DNA from: CAXGTL01 sp964012725
GTDB lineage: Archaea > Nanobdellota > Nanobdellia > Woesearchaeales > CAXGTL01
Length of the DNA: 47,424 nt
Direction: 5' to 3'
Assembly: GCA_964012725.1 (NCBI GenBank)
Contig: CAXGTL010000005.1
Location: 1 to 47,424 of the forward strand
Shown one piece after another: positions 1-8,712 of the stretch (positions are counted from its first letter, which is position 1; every line of letters begins with the position of its first letter). A program made the position numbers and the translations under genes. The notes under the pieces were generated by a model. That model had not been told where the DNA came from. It was given only the letters and a program-made list of their open reading frames with translations, and ran no database searches.

Positions 1-5
1 TTATT

Positions 6-1184
6 ATGACTACAAATATTAAAAATAAAAATAATAATAGAAACATTAACATAAATGAATTGAATAAAGTTATGCATTCATATACAACATCATCAAGTTA
101 TTTAGAAGAGGAAAATAAACTATTAAAAGAAACAGTAAATCAATTAAAAAGGGAAATTGATAATTATAAAAAAACACCATTAATGGTTTCAGAAGTTAAT
201 GATCTTCATGATGATAATACTGCTATAATTAGAATTCCTAATGGTAATAAATTTTGTGTAGAAAAATCTAATGATGTCAAAGACGTTAATGTTGGTGATA
301 CTGTTTTAGTTGAACAAAAGAATCTTACAATTGTTAAAAAGATTAATTCTAATAAAAACTTTGATGTAGAAAAGTTTGTTATAATTGAAAAACCAAAAGT
401 TATTTGGAATGAAATTGGTGGTTTATCAGAACAAATTAATGAAGTCAAAGAAGTTGTTGAATTACCTTTAAAAAAACCAGAACTATTTAGAAAAGTTGGA
501 ATAGATCCTCCTAAAGGAGTTCTTCTTTATGGACCACCAGGCACAGGTAAAACAATTTTAGCAAAAGCTGTAGCTAATTCAACAAACTCTACTTTTATTG
601 AAATTGTTGGGTCTGAGTTAGTTCAAAAGTTTATAGGAGAAGGTGCTAAGCTAGTTAAAGAAGTGTTTCAGTTAGCTAGAGAAAAAGCACCTAGTATTAT
701 ATTTATTGATGAATTAGATGCAATTGCTGCGACAAGAGTTGAAATTGGTACTTCAGGTGAAAGAGAAGTACAAAGAACATTTATGCAACTATTATCTGAA
801 ATTGATGGGTTTGATAACTTAGGTAATGTTAAAATTATAGGGGCAACTAATAGAAAAGATATACTAGACCATGCTGTTATTAGACCAGGACGTTTAGATA
901 GATTGATACATGTTGATTTGCCTAATGATGAAGCTAAAGTTGAAATATTGAAAATTCATACTAAAAGAATGAACTTAATTGAAGATATTGATTTTGTTGG
1001 ACTTGTGAAAAAAATGAAAGACTTTTCAGGTGCAGAGATTAAAGCTGTTTGTACTGAAGCAGGATATTTTGCAATTAGAAAGAATGAAACAAAAGTTACT
1101 AAACAGGATTTCTTAGAAGCAATTGAAAAGATTAAGAATAAAGAAGATCAAGATGATGAAGATTATGTGACTATGTTTGGTTGA
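6..1184 (+). CDS. pan: Proteasome-activating nucleotidase (PAN), AAA ATPase
   Basis: PAN forms a hexameric ring that unfolds substrates and threads them into the 20S proteasome. The 392 residues show the family order: N-terminal coiled coil (about 15-56), OB-fold domain (about 60-120), then the AAA domain. The Walker A motif GPPGTGKT is at 176-183, Walker B IIFIDE at 231-236 and the aromatic pore loop KFIGEG at 208-213. The C-terminus is MFG. PAN normally ends in hydrophobic-Tyr-X, which docks into the proteasome alpha ring, so Phe replaces Tyr here. Length matches the family. It is transcribed towards, and convergent with, the ribosomal block. Only five bases precede the start in this window. 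Confidence 0.95.
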   Translation: MTTNIKNKNNNRNININELNKVMHSYTTSSSYLEEENKLLKETVNQLKREIDNYKKTPLMVSEVNDLHDDNTAIIRIPNGNKFCVEKSNDVKDVNVGDTVLVEQKNLTIVKKINSNKNFDVEKFVIIEKPKVIWNEIGGLSEQINEVKEVVELPLKKPELFRKVGIDPPKGVLLYGPPGTGKTILAKAVANSTNSTFIEIVGSELVQKFIGEGAKLVKEVFQLAREKAPSIIFIDELDAIAATRVEIGTSGEREVQRTFMQLLSEIDGFDNLGNVKIIGATNRKDILDHAVIRPGRLDRLIHVDLPNDEAKVEILKIHTKRMNLIEDIDFVGLVKKMKDFSGAEIKAVCTEAGYFAIRKNETKVTKQDFLEAIEKIKNKEDQDDEDYVTMFG

Positions 1185-1213
1185 ATTCTTATTTTTTAAT
1201 TATTTTAAATAAA

Positions 1214-1327
1214 GTGTGTGTTCAGCCAAAGGCTGAATGCTACGGATGATAATGAGTGTGTGTTCATTAGTTACTTCCGTTCATCATTGCCGAAGCTCAG
1301 TGGGTGTTCACCAAATCATTACACACA
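1214..1327. repeat. Structured palindromic element in the PAN/eL14 convergent gap
   Basis: The 213-nt gap between the stops of PAN and eL14 holds no credible ORF but much dyad symmetry. GTGTGT at the left end pairs with ACACAC at the right. A perfect 7-bp hairpin TTCAGCC-AAA-GGCTGAA (1221-1237) follows. ACGGA and TCCGT enclose an inner AATGA/TCATT stem, and GGTG-TT-CACC lies near the right end. It resembles the other foldback elements of the window, but I found no flanking direct repeat and no shared core. Confidence 0.4.
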
Positions 1328-1397
1328 ATGATAATAATATATATTAGTTTTTAAATGCTTCTAGAATTATTAATAAATTAATTATGTTTTACTTGTA

Positions 1398-1832
1398 TTA
1401 TTTTGTTGTTTCTTTTTTTACTACTTTCTTTTCTTCTTTAATTTCTTTCTTAACTGTTTTTGTTACAGGTTCTTCTTTCTTTACTTCTTTCTTATGTTTT
1501 TCTTTTTTTGATGGTTTTACTTCAGTTGTTGTTTTCTTCTTATTACTTTTTCTTTGTTTAACTGGTTTTTTTGACTTAACTTTGTCTTTTTTCTTTTTTT
1601 CTTTAATAACTATATCTAAGTCTTTGAATACATCAATAACATCAGAATGTGAAGCATTTTTCTTTATTTTAACAACTTTATCTAAAGGTTCTAAATGTTT
1701 AATATTACATTTACGTCTACGTGTTTGACCATCAATCATTACAAAATTATCATCAATTATATCAACAATTACACATTTATTCTTTGCATCTCTTCCTGCA
1801 ATCTTTACACATAAACGTCCTATTTCTATCAT
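1398..1832 (-). CDS. rpl14e: Ribosomal protein eL14 with lysine-rich tail
   Basis: This is a large-subunit protein found in archaea and eukaryotes. The N-terminal KOW/SH3-like core (MIEIGRLCVKIAGRDA..., then CVIVDIIDDNFVMIDG) occupies about 75 residues. The remaining half is a low-complexity Lys/Glu/Thr tail unusual for the family. I chose the ATG at 1832 rather than the one 12 codons upstream, because it overlaps the eL34 stop as ATGA, a typical coupled junction, and MIEIGR is where the family begins. It is the last gene of the block. Confidence 0.9.
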   Translation of the reverse strand: MIEIGRLCVKIAGRDAKNKCVIVDIIDDNFVMIDGQTRRRKCNIKHLEPLDKVVKIKKNASHSDVIDVFKDLDIVIKEKKKKDKVKSKKPVKQRKSNKKKTTTEVKPSKKEKHKKEVKKEEPVTKTVKKEIKEEKKVVKKETTK

Positions 1833-2092
1833 ATTCTTGCTAACCTTTTTATCTCTAATCTTGTACATTTACTACATAAGGCACCACCAAATGGCCTTTG
1901 AGGTCGTTTTTTAGTCTTATTTATTCTTTTTAATTTTAGAGCTCTAACATTAGGAACTCCTTTTAAAACAGTTTTACATTTACCACATTTGGATTTACTA
2001 GGTTTTCTTTTCTTATAATGAATCTTTGTTTTACTGCTACTTTTAACAAAAACTCTTCTTCTACTTCTTGATTTGTGTTTTCCGCTTACCAT
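1829..2092 (-). CDS. rpl34e: Ribosomal protein eL34
   Basis: An 87-residue basic large-subunit protein. Two Cys pairs, KCGKCKT and LCSKCTR, form the zinc-binding site expected of eL34. The N-terminus is rich in Arg/Ser. The order DUF106, eL34, eL14 is the standard archaeal arrangement, except that the cytidylate kinase gene often found between eL34 and eL14 is absent. Translation of eL14 is probably coupled through the overlapping stop/start. Confidence 0.92.
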   Translation of the reverse strand: MVSGKHKSRSRRRVFVKSSSKTKIHYKKRKPSKSKCGKCKTVLKGVPNVRALKLKRINKTKKRPQRPFGGALCSKCTRLEIKRLARI

Positions 2093-2130
2093 TGTTCTAT
2101 AGTCTGAAAATCTTATTTTCTTTATAAATC

Positions 2131-2919
2131 TTAGTGTATCTTAAGTACTTTCTTAAGTATGATATTAGTTAATATTGAAAATATGATATATGTTGCAAGC
2201 CACCCCAACCTTAATCCATTAAATTTAAGAGGCTTCATTTTTTCATTTTCAATTGTGATAGTTTTTACATTATCATCATTCACTTGTTTTATTGTTTCAG
2301 CATACTTTCTTTCGCTTGTAACAACAACATCTTTTTTGTATGTTTTATCATTATATTTATATTCAATAAGGTATTCACCTTCTTGATCTGATTTTAGGTT
2401 CCAGGTGGCCACAGACTTTTCTGAATCCCATAACCAACCTTCATCTGTAACTGTGTTTATTTGTTGTTCATTTTCACTTATTACTTGTAAATCTTCAGGA
2501 ACTATAATAGTTGCACTGCCTGTTATATCTTTAAATTCAATTGTAGTTAAAAACTCTTCACCTGCTGTAATTGGTTCAAATGCAAGGTGTGCATTTAGCC
2601 ATCCAAAGATTAAAATAATTGGTATAAAAGTAAAAATCATTGGTTTAAATGATTGCATCATATATTTCATGTTAACTTCCATTGATTTTTTTTGGATTTC
2701 CATCATTTTTTCTGGATTTTGTCTATTCTCTTTCATTTGTTGTTGATAAACTTTTAACTGATCTCTTAAACTTTTCATTAAAGTTTGGTCAGTAAGATAT
2801 TTGTAAAGAATAGTAACAATTGTTGATAAAATAACAGAAATTAAAATAATAGCAACTAAAGGATCTAGTTTTAGTAAAGGGTTTAATATTGAGTCTAAGA
2901 TTGATGTTTCAATTGGCAT
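2131..2919 (-). CDS. DUF106 (EMC3/TMCO1/YidC-superfamily) membrane insertase
   Basis: A 262-residue integral membrane protein. A hydrophobic segment lies near residues 20-42, followed by a charged coiled-coil stretch (about 55-90, Lys/Gln/Met-rich), a second membrane segment (about 93-112), an extracytoplasmic domain and a C-terminal membrane helix (about 238-257). This layout and its place directly after secY match archaeal DUF106 proteins, distant relatives of YidC/Oxa1/EMC3 that help insert membrane proteins. The extracytoplasmic domain (about 113-235) is longer than I would expect for the family. A strong site AAGGAGA precedes the ATG. Adenylate kinase, usual between secY and this gene in many archaea, is missing. 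Confidence 0.82.
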   Translation of the reverse strand: MPIETSILDSILNPLLKLDPLVAIILISVILSTIVTILYKYLTDQTLMKSLRDQLKVYQQQMKENRQNPEKMMEIQKKSMEVNMKYMMQSFKPMIFTFIPIILIFGWLNAHLAFEPITAGEEFLTTIEFKDITGSATIIVPEDLQVISENEQQINTVTDEGWLWDSEKSVATWNLKSDQEGEYLIEYKYNDKTYKKDVVVTSERKYAETIKQVNDDNVKTITIENEKMKPLKFNGLRLGWLATYIIFSILTNIILKKVLKIH

Positions 2920-2962
2920 TATTCCATTATTCTCCTTTGTATATTATTATTATTATTAAGGT

Positions 2963-4393
2963 TCATTCCATAAACCTCCTCATAGCCGGATGCATATCCA
3001 TCATATGTTGCTTAGCAACTTCTTCATATAATTTGTAAATAATCATAACTGCTAATAAAATACCTGTACCTCTTGATAGAGCTCCTGCTAAATCTGCAAA
3101 TGAAGCTAAGAATCCAACAGTTATTCCACCCATAATCGTTAGTGGCCAAATATATCTGTTTAAAATATATTCTAATACTCTTGGATCTCTTCTAAAGCCA
3201 GGCATTTGTAAACCTGAGTCCATAATTTGTTTTGCTTGACTTTTAGCATCCATACCAGATGTTTGTACCCAAAAGATTGCAAAGATAACTGAACCAATAA
3301 TCATAAAAATCATATAAGTTAAAGCTTGAAGATAATGTGTTCCAGGAACACCTGCAAAACCATTAGTAATAATTTCTCCAATCAAACCCATTCTTCCACC
3401 AGGGATTGATACCCATTTTACAAGTCCTGATGCTGGATTTGTACCTTGATAACGGCCAATGATGTGTTCTGAAATAAATAACATTATACCTGTACTATTT
3501 TGTGTCCAATTTTGGAAAAATCTGGCAAGTAATTGAACATTGGCTAATAAAGCAGCAACAAGAATAACTGGAATATTACTTGTATAAATAAAAGCTAAAG
3601 GCCATCTTATTCCATGACCACGTATTCTACCAAAACTCAATGGAATTTCTATTTTCATTGCTTGACCATAAACTGCCATTGCAAATACAATAATTGTACC
3701 AAGTATAGCAGCTATCTTAAGTCCTACTGTGGTTGTATCACCTAATGGTAAAACTCTTATTAGTTCAGGTAATGCTCCAATAAATTCTTCACCTTTTTGT
3801 CCACCAGGACCAATTACATGAAACCATGAAAAACCTCTAATAAAAATTTCTTCTGAAACTCCTGCTGCAATAAATAAACTAATACCATGACCAAAACCCC
3901 ATTTGGTAACTACTTCATCTAAAAACATAATCATAATTCCACCTAATATTAATTGAAATACAATTACTAATGGAGAAATGCCAACTTCTGGAGGTAATGC
4001 GTTCATATAAACATAAATAAAAGCTTCAAATATTACAAAAAAGAATGATGTTAATTTTTGTACTCCTTGGTATCTTTTTCTTCCTTCTGTACTAGAAGTG
4101 TCAAATTTAACTAAACCAGAACCTTGTAATAATTGTAATATGATCGAACCTGTAACAATAGGTCCAATACCTAATGAAATTATACTTCCAAATTTTGCAC
4201 CAAGAATGATTGATATAAATTCAAACTGTTCTTTTACAAATTGTCCTATACCGAATAAAGGTATAGCACCCATAATGAAATATAATACTAAAACCATTAA
4301 AGTCCATTTGAGTTTTTCTTTAAAAGAAAGTCTTTTCTGTTGAGGTCCCTGAACTTCAGGTAGATTGTTTAAAATTGCGTCGTAAAATGCCAT
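2963..4393 (-). CDS. secY: Protein translocase subunit SecY
   Basis: This is the central channel subunit of the Sec translocon (Sec61 alpha homologue). The 476 residues contain about ten hydrophobic segments. A plug-like region follows the first helix (PLFGIGQF...), the IEIPLSFGRIRGHG segment fits the conserved cytoplasmic loop, and the end (QHMMDMHPAMRRFME) is a typical archaeal SecY C-terminus. It sits between uL15 and the DUF106 insertase as in other archaea, so ribosomal proteins and membrane-insertion machinery are made from the same block. Confidence 0.97.
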   Translation of the reverse strand: MAFYDAILNNLPEVQGPQQKRLSFKEKLKWTLMVLVLYFIMGAIPLFGIGQFVKEQFEFISIILGAKFGSIISLGIGPIVTGSIILQLLQGSGLVKFDTSSTEGRKRYQGVQKLTSFFFVIFEAFIYVYMNALPPEVGISPLVIVFQLILGGIMIMFLDEVVTKWGFGHGISLFIAAGVSEEIFIRGFSWFHVIGPGGQKGEEFIGALPELIRVLPLGDTTTVGLKIAAILGTIIVFAMAVYGQAMKIEIPLSFGRIRGHGIRWPLAFIYTSNIPVILVAALLANVQLLARFFQNWTQNSTGIMLFISEHIIGRYQGTNPASGLVKWVSIPGGRMGLIGEIITNGFAGVPGTHYLQALTYMIFMIIGSVIFAIFWVQTSGMDAKSQAKQIMDSGLQMPGFRRDPRVLEYILNRYIWPLTIMGGITVGFLASFADLAGALSRGTGILLAVMIIYKLYEEVAKQHMMDMHPAMRRFME

Positions 4394-4431
4394 TTTTTAT
4401 ATTTTGTAGTCGCCTACTATTATTTTAGATT

Positions 4432-5019
4432 CTATTTTTCTTTTTTTTTGTTTTGTGTTTTAGGTTGTGATTTTGATTGTTTTTCTTCTTTTTCTGTTTT
4501 TTCTGGTTTATCTTTTGTTTTTTCTTCTATTTTTTTCTTATCTTGTGTTGTATCTTTTTGTTTTGGTTGGTATCTTTCTTTTTTTGGTAATATATTAACT
4601 TTACCACCAGCTTTTTCAATTTTTTCTTTAACTTTTTTTGAACATTCTTTAACTGTAATATCTAATTTAGATTTTATTAAATTTTTACTTAACAATTTAC
4701 CATAACCTAGTTTGTCAAGATTAATAATATAAGTATCATTCTTTTTTTCAATCTTTTTAGAAGCTAACCATTTGTCAAGCTTAGATTCTATTGTTTGAAC
4801 ATTAATTATGTTTTTCTTTGGTGATTTTTTCTTAATTCCTCTTAATGAACTAATTGTTAAACCCCAATATTGTGTTTTTTTCTGATCTCCTCTTTTACCA
4901 GAACCTGCTTTTCCTCTTCCACCTCTACTTCCGGCTCCTCTGTGTTTCTTCATACTTCCCCAACCATGAGTTTTTGACCCACGTTGTCTGCTATTTTTTT
5001 TTCTTTTATTGATTGACAT
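4432..5019 (-). CDS. rpl15: Ribosomal protein uL15 with charged C-terminal extension
   Basis: A large-subunit protein. The N-terminal glycine/arginine-rich segment (GSKTHGWGSMKKHRGAGSRG) is diagnostic of archaeal/eukaryotic uL15. A globular part follows (LDKLGYGKLLSKNLIK..., VKEKIEKAGGKVNILPK). The last 50 or so residues are almost entirely Lys, Glu, Asp, Gln and Thr, a tail not expected from the family. The reading frame is uninterrupted and the stop lies 38 nt before secY. Confidence 0.93.
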   Translation of the reverse strand: MSINKRKKNSRQRGSKTHGWGSMKKHRGAGSRGGRGKAGSGKRGDQKKTQYWGLTISSLRGIKKKSPKKNIINVQTIESKLDKWLASKKIEKKNDTYIINLDKLGYGKLLSKNLIKSKLDITVKECSKKVKEKIEKAGGKVNILPKKERYQPKQKDTTQDKKKIEEKTKDKPEKTEKEEKQSKSQPKTQNKKKEK

Positions 5020-5043
5020 TTTTATTTTTCTTATTTTTAATTT

Positions 5044-5520
5044 TTATAACATCTTTTTGATAAGATCATTAATCTTATTAGCACGATAACCTAAAACTCC
5101 ACCCATTGTGTATGGACTTTTTGTACCTTTTCTTTCAAATCCACCTTTTGGAGGACTTAATCTGAAATAAGGTTTTAGTTTTTTGTTATCAACTTCTATA
5201 AATTTATTATATTTAATTTTTCCCCTTGTATCTTCTAATCTTCCATGGTATTGTTCTCCACGTTTTTCAACTAAGGATTTGTAAGTTTGATCATCAATTT
5301 CACCATAAGTAATATAATCTTTACATTTAATTATCATTCCCATAGTACTTGGATTGTTATTAACAATTACACAACTATATTTTTTATATAATCTTAACAT
5401 ATGTAATGTATCTTTAATTCCTTTTTTAATACCAATAAATCCTCTAACTAAGATGATTGCTATTTTAGCATTATCTTTAGTTTTAGACATTTTAATATTG
5501 GATTTGGTTTTTTCTGTCAT
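5044..5520 (-). CDS. rpl30: Ribosomal protein uL30
   Basis: A 158-residue large-subunit protein of the long archaeal uL30 type. The ferredoxin-like core begins IAIILVRGFIGIKKGIKDTLHMLRLYKKYSCVIV, and the archaeal C-terminal half includes YFRLSPPKGGFERKG and a closing GYRANKINDLIKKML. The start overlaps the uS5 stop by four bases (ATGA), so the two are probably translationally coupled. An internal Met at residue 11 is an alternative start. Confidence 0.92.
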   Translation of the reverse strand: MTEKTKSNIKMSKTKDNAKIAIILVRGFIGIKKGIKDTLHMLRLYKKYSCVIVNNNPSTMGMIIKCKDYITYGEIDDQTYKSLVEKRGEQYHGRLEDTRGKIKYNKFIEVDNKKLKPYFRLSPPKGGFERKGTKSPYTMGGVLGYRANKINDLIKKML

Positions 5521-6407
5521 TCATTACTTCCCTCATGGATTTTTAATGATTCTATATGTTTTGGTTTAATCATAACTTTGTTAAGTTGTTGTAAAGCTTT
5601 AATACATGCTTTTATTAAATTGATTTTTGTTTTTGTCATTCCTTTTTTTTCACACCATATATCAGTGATTCCAGCCATTTTTAGTACTTTTGCACATTCT
5701 TTTTCAATTTTTAGGCCTGTTCCTTTTGAAGCAGGAATTAATGTTAAACCTGTGCTACTACATTTACCTGAAACTTTAAATGGTATTGAGTGGTGTTCTT
5801 CACAACTACATTCCCATGAACCGCATCCACTTCTTATTTTGAATATATTTAATTTAGCTTTTCTGAATGCTTTTTCTCTTGCAGGAACAGTATCTTTAGA
5901 CTTTCCAAATCCTATACCTATATAACCTTTATTATTACCAACAACAGCTACTGTTGAGAACTTTGGTTTATTTCCATCTTTTGTTTTCTTTTGTGTTTGT
6001 CTAAAAACTCTTCTTTGGCCACCACCAAATTTACCTTTTGCTTGACCAATTAATAATAATTCTGATTGTAAGTCTGGAATAAGGATGTCTACAATTTCAG
6101 ATTCTAAGATTTTTAAACCATTATTTAATATGTAATCTATACTTGTAATTTCTCCTTTTTTAACTAATCTTCCTAATTCTGTTTTTGGAACCCAGCCTTC
6201 TTTATTAAATTCTTCAATTTTTAATTTTCTTGCTTTTATTCCTTCTGCTTCTTTATCAATTTCTTCTATTTCTGATTCTGAAACATCAGCTACTTTATCT
6301 ATTGTAATATCTTCAGTTTTGATGTCAACTTTATCTTCTGGCATCTTTTTTATTTCCTTTTCTTTTATTTTTTTTTTCTTTTCTTGCATTTTTTCAACCT
6401 GATTCAT
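5517..6407 (-). CDS. rps5: Ribosomal protein uS5 with N-terminal extension
   Basis: A small-subunit protein at the decoding/translocation region. The double-stranded RNA-binding-like S5 domain starts around residue 100 (ILIPDLQSELLLIGQAKGKFGGGQRR), followed by the S5 C-terminal domain (IPFKVSGKCSSTGLTLIPASKGTGL). The first 75 or so residues are Lys/Glu/Ile-rich and low-complexity, beyond the archaeal norm. It lies between uL18 and uL30 in canonical order, and the stop overlaps the uL30 start. Confidence 0.94.
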   Translation of the reverse strand: MNQVEKMQEKKKKIKEKEIKKMPEDKVDIKTEDITIDKVADVSESEIEEIDKEAEGIKARKLKIEEFNKEGWVPKTELGRLVKKGEITSIDYILNNGLKILESEIVDILIPDLQSELLLIGQAKGKFGGGQRRVFRQTQKKTKDGNKPKFSTVAVVGNNKGYIGIGFGKSKDTVPAREKAFRKAKLNIFKIRSGCGSWECSCEEHHSIPFKVSGKCSSTGLTLIPASKGTGLKIEKECAKVLKMAGITDIWCEKKGMTKTKINLIKACIKALQQLNKVMIKPKHIESLKIHEGSNE

Positions 6408-6425
6408 TTAATTTCATATTTAATA

Positions 6426-6998
6426 TTATTTAACATTTTTTTCAATCTTATTTTTGATATCTTCAATTTCTTTTTCTATGTCTGAAACATTTACATTATC
6501 TTTTTTATAATTATTAAATAAAGTGTTTTTTGTATCTTTTTTTATTGATTCAAAGAAAATTTTTATGTGTTCACCTTTAATTCTTTTATCATCTGGTAAT
6601 ATTTCTTTTGAATGACTTATTTTTATACCTGCATCTGTTACACCTTTTAATGATGCATAAATTCTTGAACCTTTTGTTGAAGAATTGAATCCTATATCCA
6701 TAATTGCTTCTTTTAGGCCTTTATTTTTTGCTTTAATACCTAAAAGGAAACCTGTTAAATATGCACTAGGCACATTCCCTGTATGAAATTTCCATCCTTG
6801 TTTTTTTATTTCACTTGAATGTGAACTTGCTAAGATTTTATCTCCATTTTTATCATATTGTATGATTTGAACAGTAATGTTGTTTAATGATTTTCTAATT
6901 ACAAGTCTATTTTTTAAGGATTTTAAAATACTTAAACGTTTTTTGTAATTTGTTCTTCCTAATCTTTTTCTTTTGTAATTTATTCTTTTTTTTGCCAT
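6426..6998 (-). CDS. rpl18: Ribosomal protein uL18
   Basis: The 5S-rRNA-binding large-subunit protein. The N-terminal RRxxGRTNYKKRL motif (YKRKRLGRTNYKKRLSILKS), the RLVIRKSLNNITVQII strand and LTGFLLGIKAKNKGLKEAIMDIG are typical of archaeal uL18. The C-terminal 30 or so residues are charged and probably helical. Only seven bases separate it from the preceding eL19 gene. Confidence 0.93.
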   Translation of the reverse strand: MAKKRINYKRKRLGRTNYKKRLSILKSLKNRLVIRKSLNNITVQIIQYDKNGDKILASSHSSEIKKQGWKFHTGNVPSAYLTGFLLGIKAKNKGLKEAIMDIGFNSSTKGSRIYASLKGVTDAGIKISHSKEILPDDKRIKGEHIKIFFESIKKDTKNTLFNNYKKDNVNVSDIEKEIEDIKNKIEKNVK

Positions 6999-7005
6999 TT
7001 TTTAA

Positions 7006-7458
7006 TCATTTCTTTTGAACTAAATCATGTTCTTGGATATATACTTTAATGTGTCTTATATTTCTAAAAAATCCTCCTTTTGATTTTAAATAAAGTATTC
7101 TATAATTTTCATTATTAATATTTTTTGTTTCTTTTAATTTCTTTAAAAAGTTTCTTTGAGCTCTTATTTTATTAATCCACCTTCTTTTCTTACTAATTCT
7201 TGCATTAATTTTTGATTTCTTTTTTCCAGGACCCTTTCTTCTTCCTTTTCTTTTTTGTGCTTGAATTTTTTTAGCTCTTACTCTGGAAACTCCTTTTTTT
7301 TGTTTTATTACTATTACTTTATCTTTGATTAAATTACGAATATCAGATTTTGTAATTGATTCTTTTATTTCTTCTAATTTAGTATAATCTAACTTAACTC
7401 TTTTTTTAGATGCTTTTGCTATTTGTGCTGCCAATCTTTTTTGTGATTTTATTTTCAT
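7006..7458 (-). CDS. rpl19e: Ribosomal protein eL19
   Basis: A 150-residue large-subunit protein of archaea and eukaryotes. It starts with KSQKRLAAQIAKASKKRVKLD, then has the long basic helix with RKGPGKKKSKINARISKKRRWINKIRAQR that characterises eL19 and reaches into an inter-subunit bridge. Length and order (eL32, eL19, uL18) agree with other archaea. No extension is seen. Confidence 0.94.
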   Translation of the reverse strand: MKIKSQKRLAAQIAKASKKRVKLDYTKLEEIKESITKSDIRNLIKDKVIVIKQKKGVSRVRAKKIQAQKRKGRRKGPGKKKSKINARISKKRRWINKIRAQRNFLKKLKETKNINNENYRILYLKSKGGFFRNIRHIKVYIQEHDLVQKK

Positions 7459-7483
7459 GTTCTATATTACCTTTTATACACAT

Positions 7484-8122
7484 TTATTGTTTTTTTGTTA
7501 ATATTTTATCTTTTTCTTGTTTTGCTTTCTTTTTTGTTTCTTCTTCTTTTTCAATTTTTTCTGCTAAATCTTCTGTACTTCCTTTTTTTGTAGTATCTGT
7601 TTTATTTTCTTTTTCCTTTTCTTGTTTTTCTTTTGCGAACTTTTCTCTATCTTTTTTCTTTTGATCTTTTTGTTTTTTAACTTTTTCTTTCTTTTCCTTT
7701 CTTTTATTCATTTTATCTTCAACATTTGATACAAATTTGTCAGGATTTTTTAGATTTATTATTTTAATGCTTAATTCTTTACATTTTTTAATTATAGCTA
7801 CCTTTTTTTTAATTCCAACTCCACTTTTAATAATTATTCCTTGGATTTTAGCATCTATAGTATTTAATTTTTGAATATTTGAAATCATAATAGGTATTAA
7901 TCCTGATTTATCATAACCTTTGATTAATTTTGGTGATCCATAACCAGATGTTACTTTTTTTCTATATCCTTTTTTGCTTAATCTAATTTTTGAATGTAAC
8001 CCTTTAGGTTTTCTCCATTTATTACCTACTCTTTTTTTCTTATGAGCATCTTGTCTAATAAACTTTGGTTTTCTTTTCTTTATTTTTTTTCTTAGTTTTA
8101 ATAATTCTTCTTTATTTTTCAT
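7484..8122 (-). CDS. rpl32e: Ribosomal protein eL32 with long charged tail
   Basis: A large-subunit protein. The core (FIRQDAHKKKRVGNKWRKPKGLHSK, then GYGSPKLIKGYDKSGLIPIMISN) is unmistakable eL32. From about residue 135 the protein runs into some 75 residues of almost pure Lys/Glu/Asp/Gln, giving 212 residues against the roughly 130 usual. The start lies one base beyond the uL6 stop. Confidence 0.92.
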   Translation of the reverse strand: MKNKEELLKLRKKIKKRKPKFIRQDAHKKKRVGNKWRKPKGLHSKIRLSKKGYRKKVTSGYGSPKLIKGYDKSGLIPIMISNIQKLNTIDAKIQGIIIKSGVGIKKKVAIIKKCKELSIKIINLKNPDKFVSNVEDKMNKRKEKKEKVKKQKDQKKKDREKFAKEKQEKEKENKTDTTKKGSTEDLAEKIEKEEETKKKAKQEKDKILTKKQ

Positions 8123-8123
8123 T

Positions 8124-8678
8124 TTAATTTTGATCCATTGATTTTCCTGCTTTGTTTATAATATATATTCCATCTTGATAGATTCTATTATCTCTATTTT
8201 TAATTGATGTAAGTATTTCTAAATCAGCAGCAATTTGTCCTGCTATTTCTTTACTACAACTTTTAATAGTGATCATATCACCATCCATTTTTACTTCTGC
8301 TCCTTCTTTAATCTTTAGTACTCTTGGAACCTTTTCACCTAAAAAATTTTTAACCATAATTTGTTTATTATTGATTGAAACATTCATAGGAAAGTGACCT
8401 GAACATATTTTTAGTTTATATACAAATTTCTCTTGTACACCTTTTATCATGTTCTTTAAATGTGCTTTGAATGTATAAATTATTTTTTTCTCTCTTTTTG
8501 TCATTAAAGGTGTTTTAATTATGATTTTGTTATCTTTAGTTTCTACTATTACTTGTTTATTTTTTAGTTCTTTTTTTACTTCTCCTTTTGGACCTTTTAT
8601 ATTTACTATATACTTATCTATTTTAACTTCCATTCCTTCTGGAATTTCCAATGTTTCTTGATAATTTTTATTTTTCAT
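8124..8678 (-). CDS. rpl6: Ribosomal protein uL6
   Basis: A large-subunit protein near the factor-binding site, built of two repeated domains. Visible landmarks are IPEGMEVKIDKYIVNIKGPKGEVKKEL at the N-terminus and VKNFLGEKVPRVLKIKEGAEVKMDGDMITIKS in the second repeat. At 184 residues it matches archaeal family members. It sits between uS8 and eL32. Confidence 0.94.
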   Translation of the reverse strand: MKNKNYQETLEIPEGMEVKIDKYIVNIKGPKGEVKKELKNKQVIVETKDNKIIIKTPLMTKREKKIIYTFKAHLKNMIKGVQEKFVYKLKICSGHFPMNVSINNKQIMVKNFLGEKVPRVLKIKEGAEVKMDGDMITIKSCSKEIAGQIAADLEILTSIKNRDNRIYQDGIYIINKAGKSMDQN

Positions 8679-8712
8679 TGTTTATTTTTTGTTATTTTTA
8701 TATTATATTATT

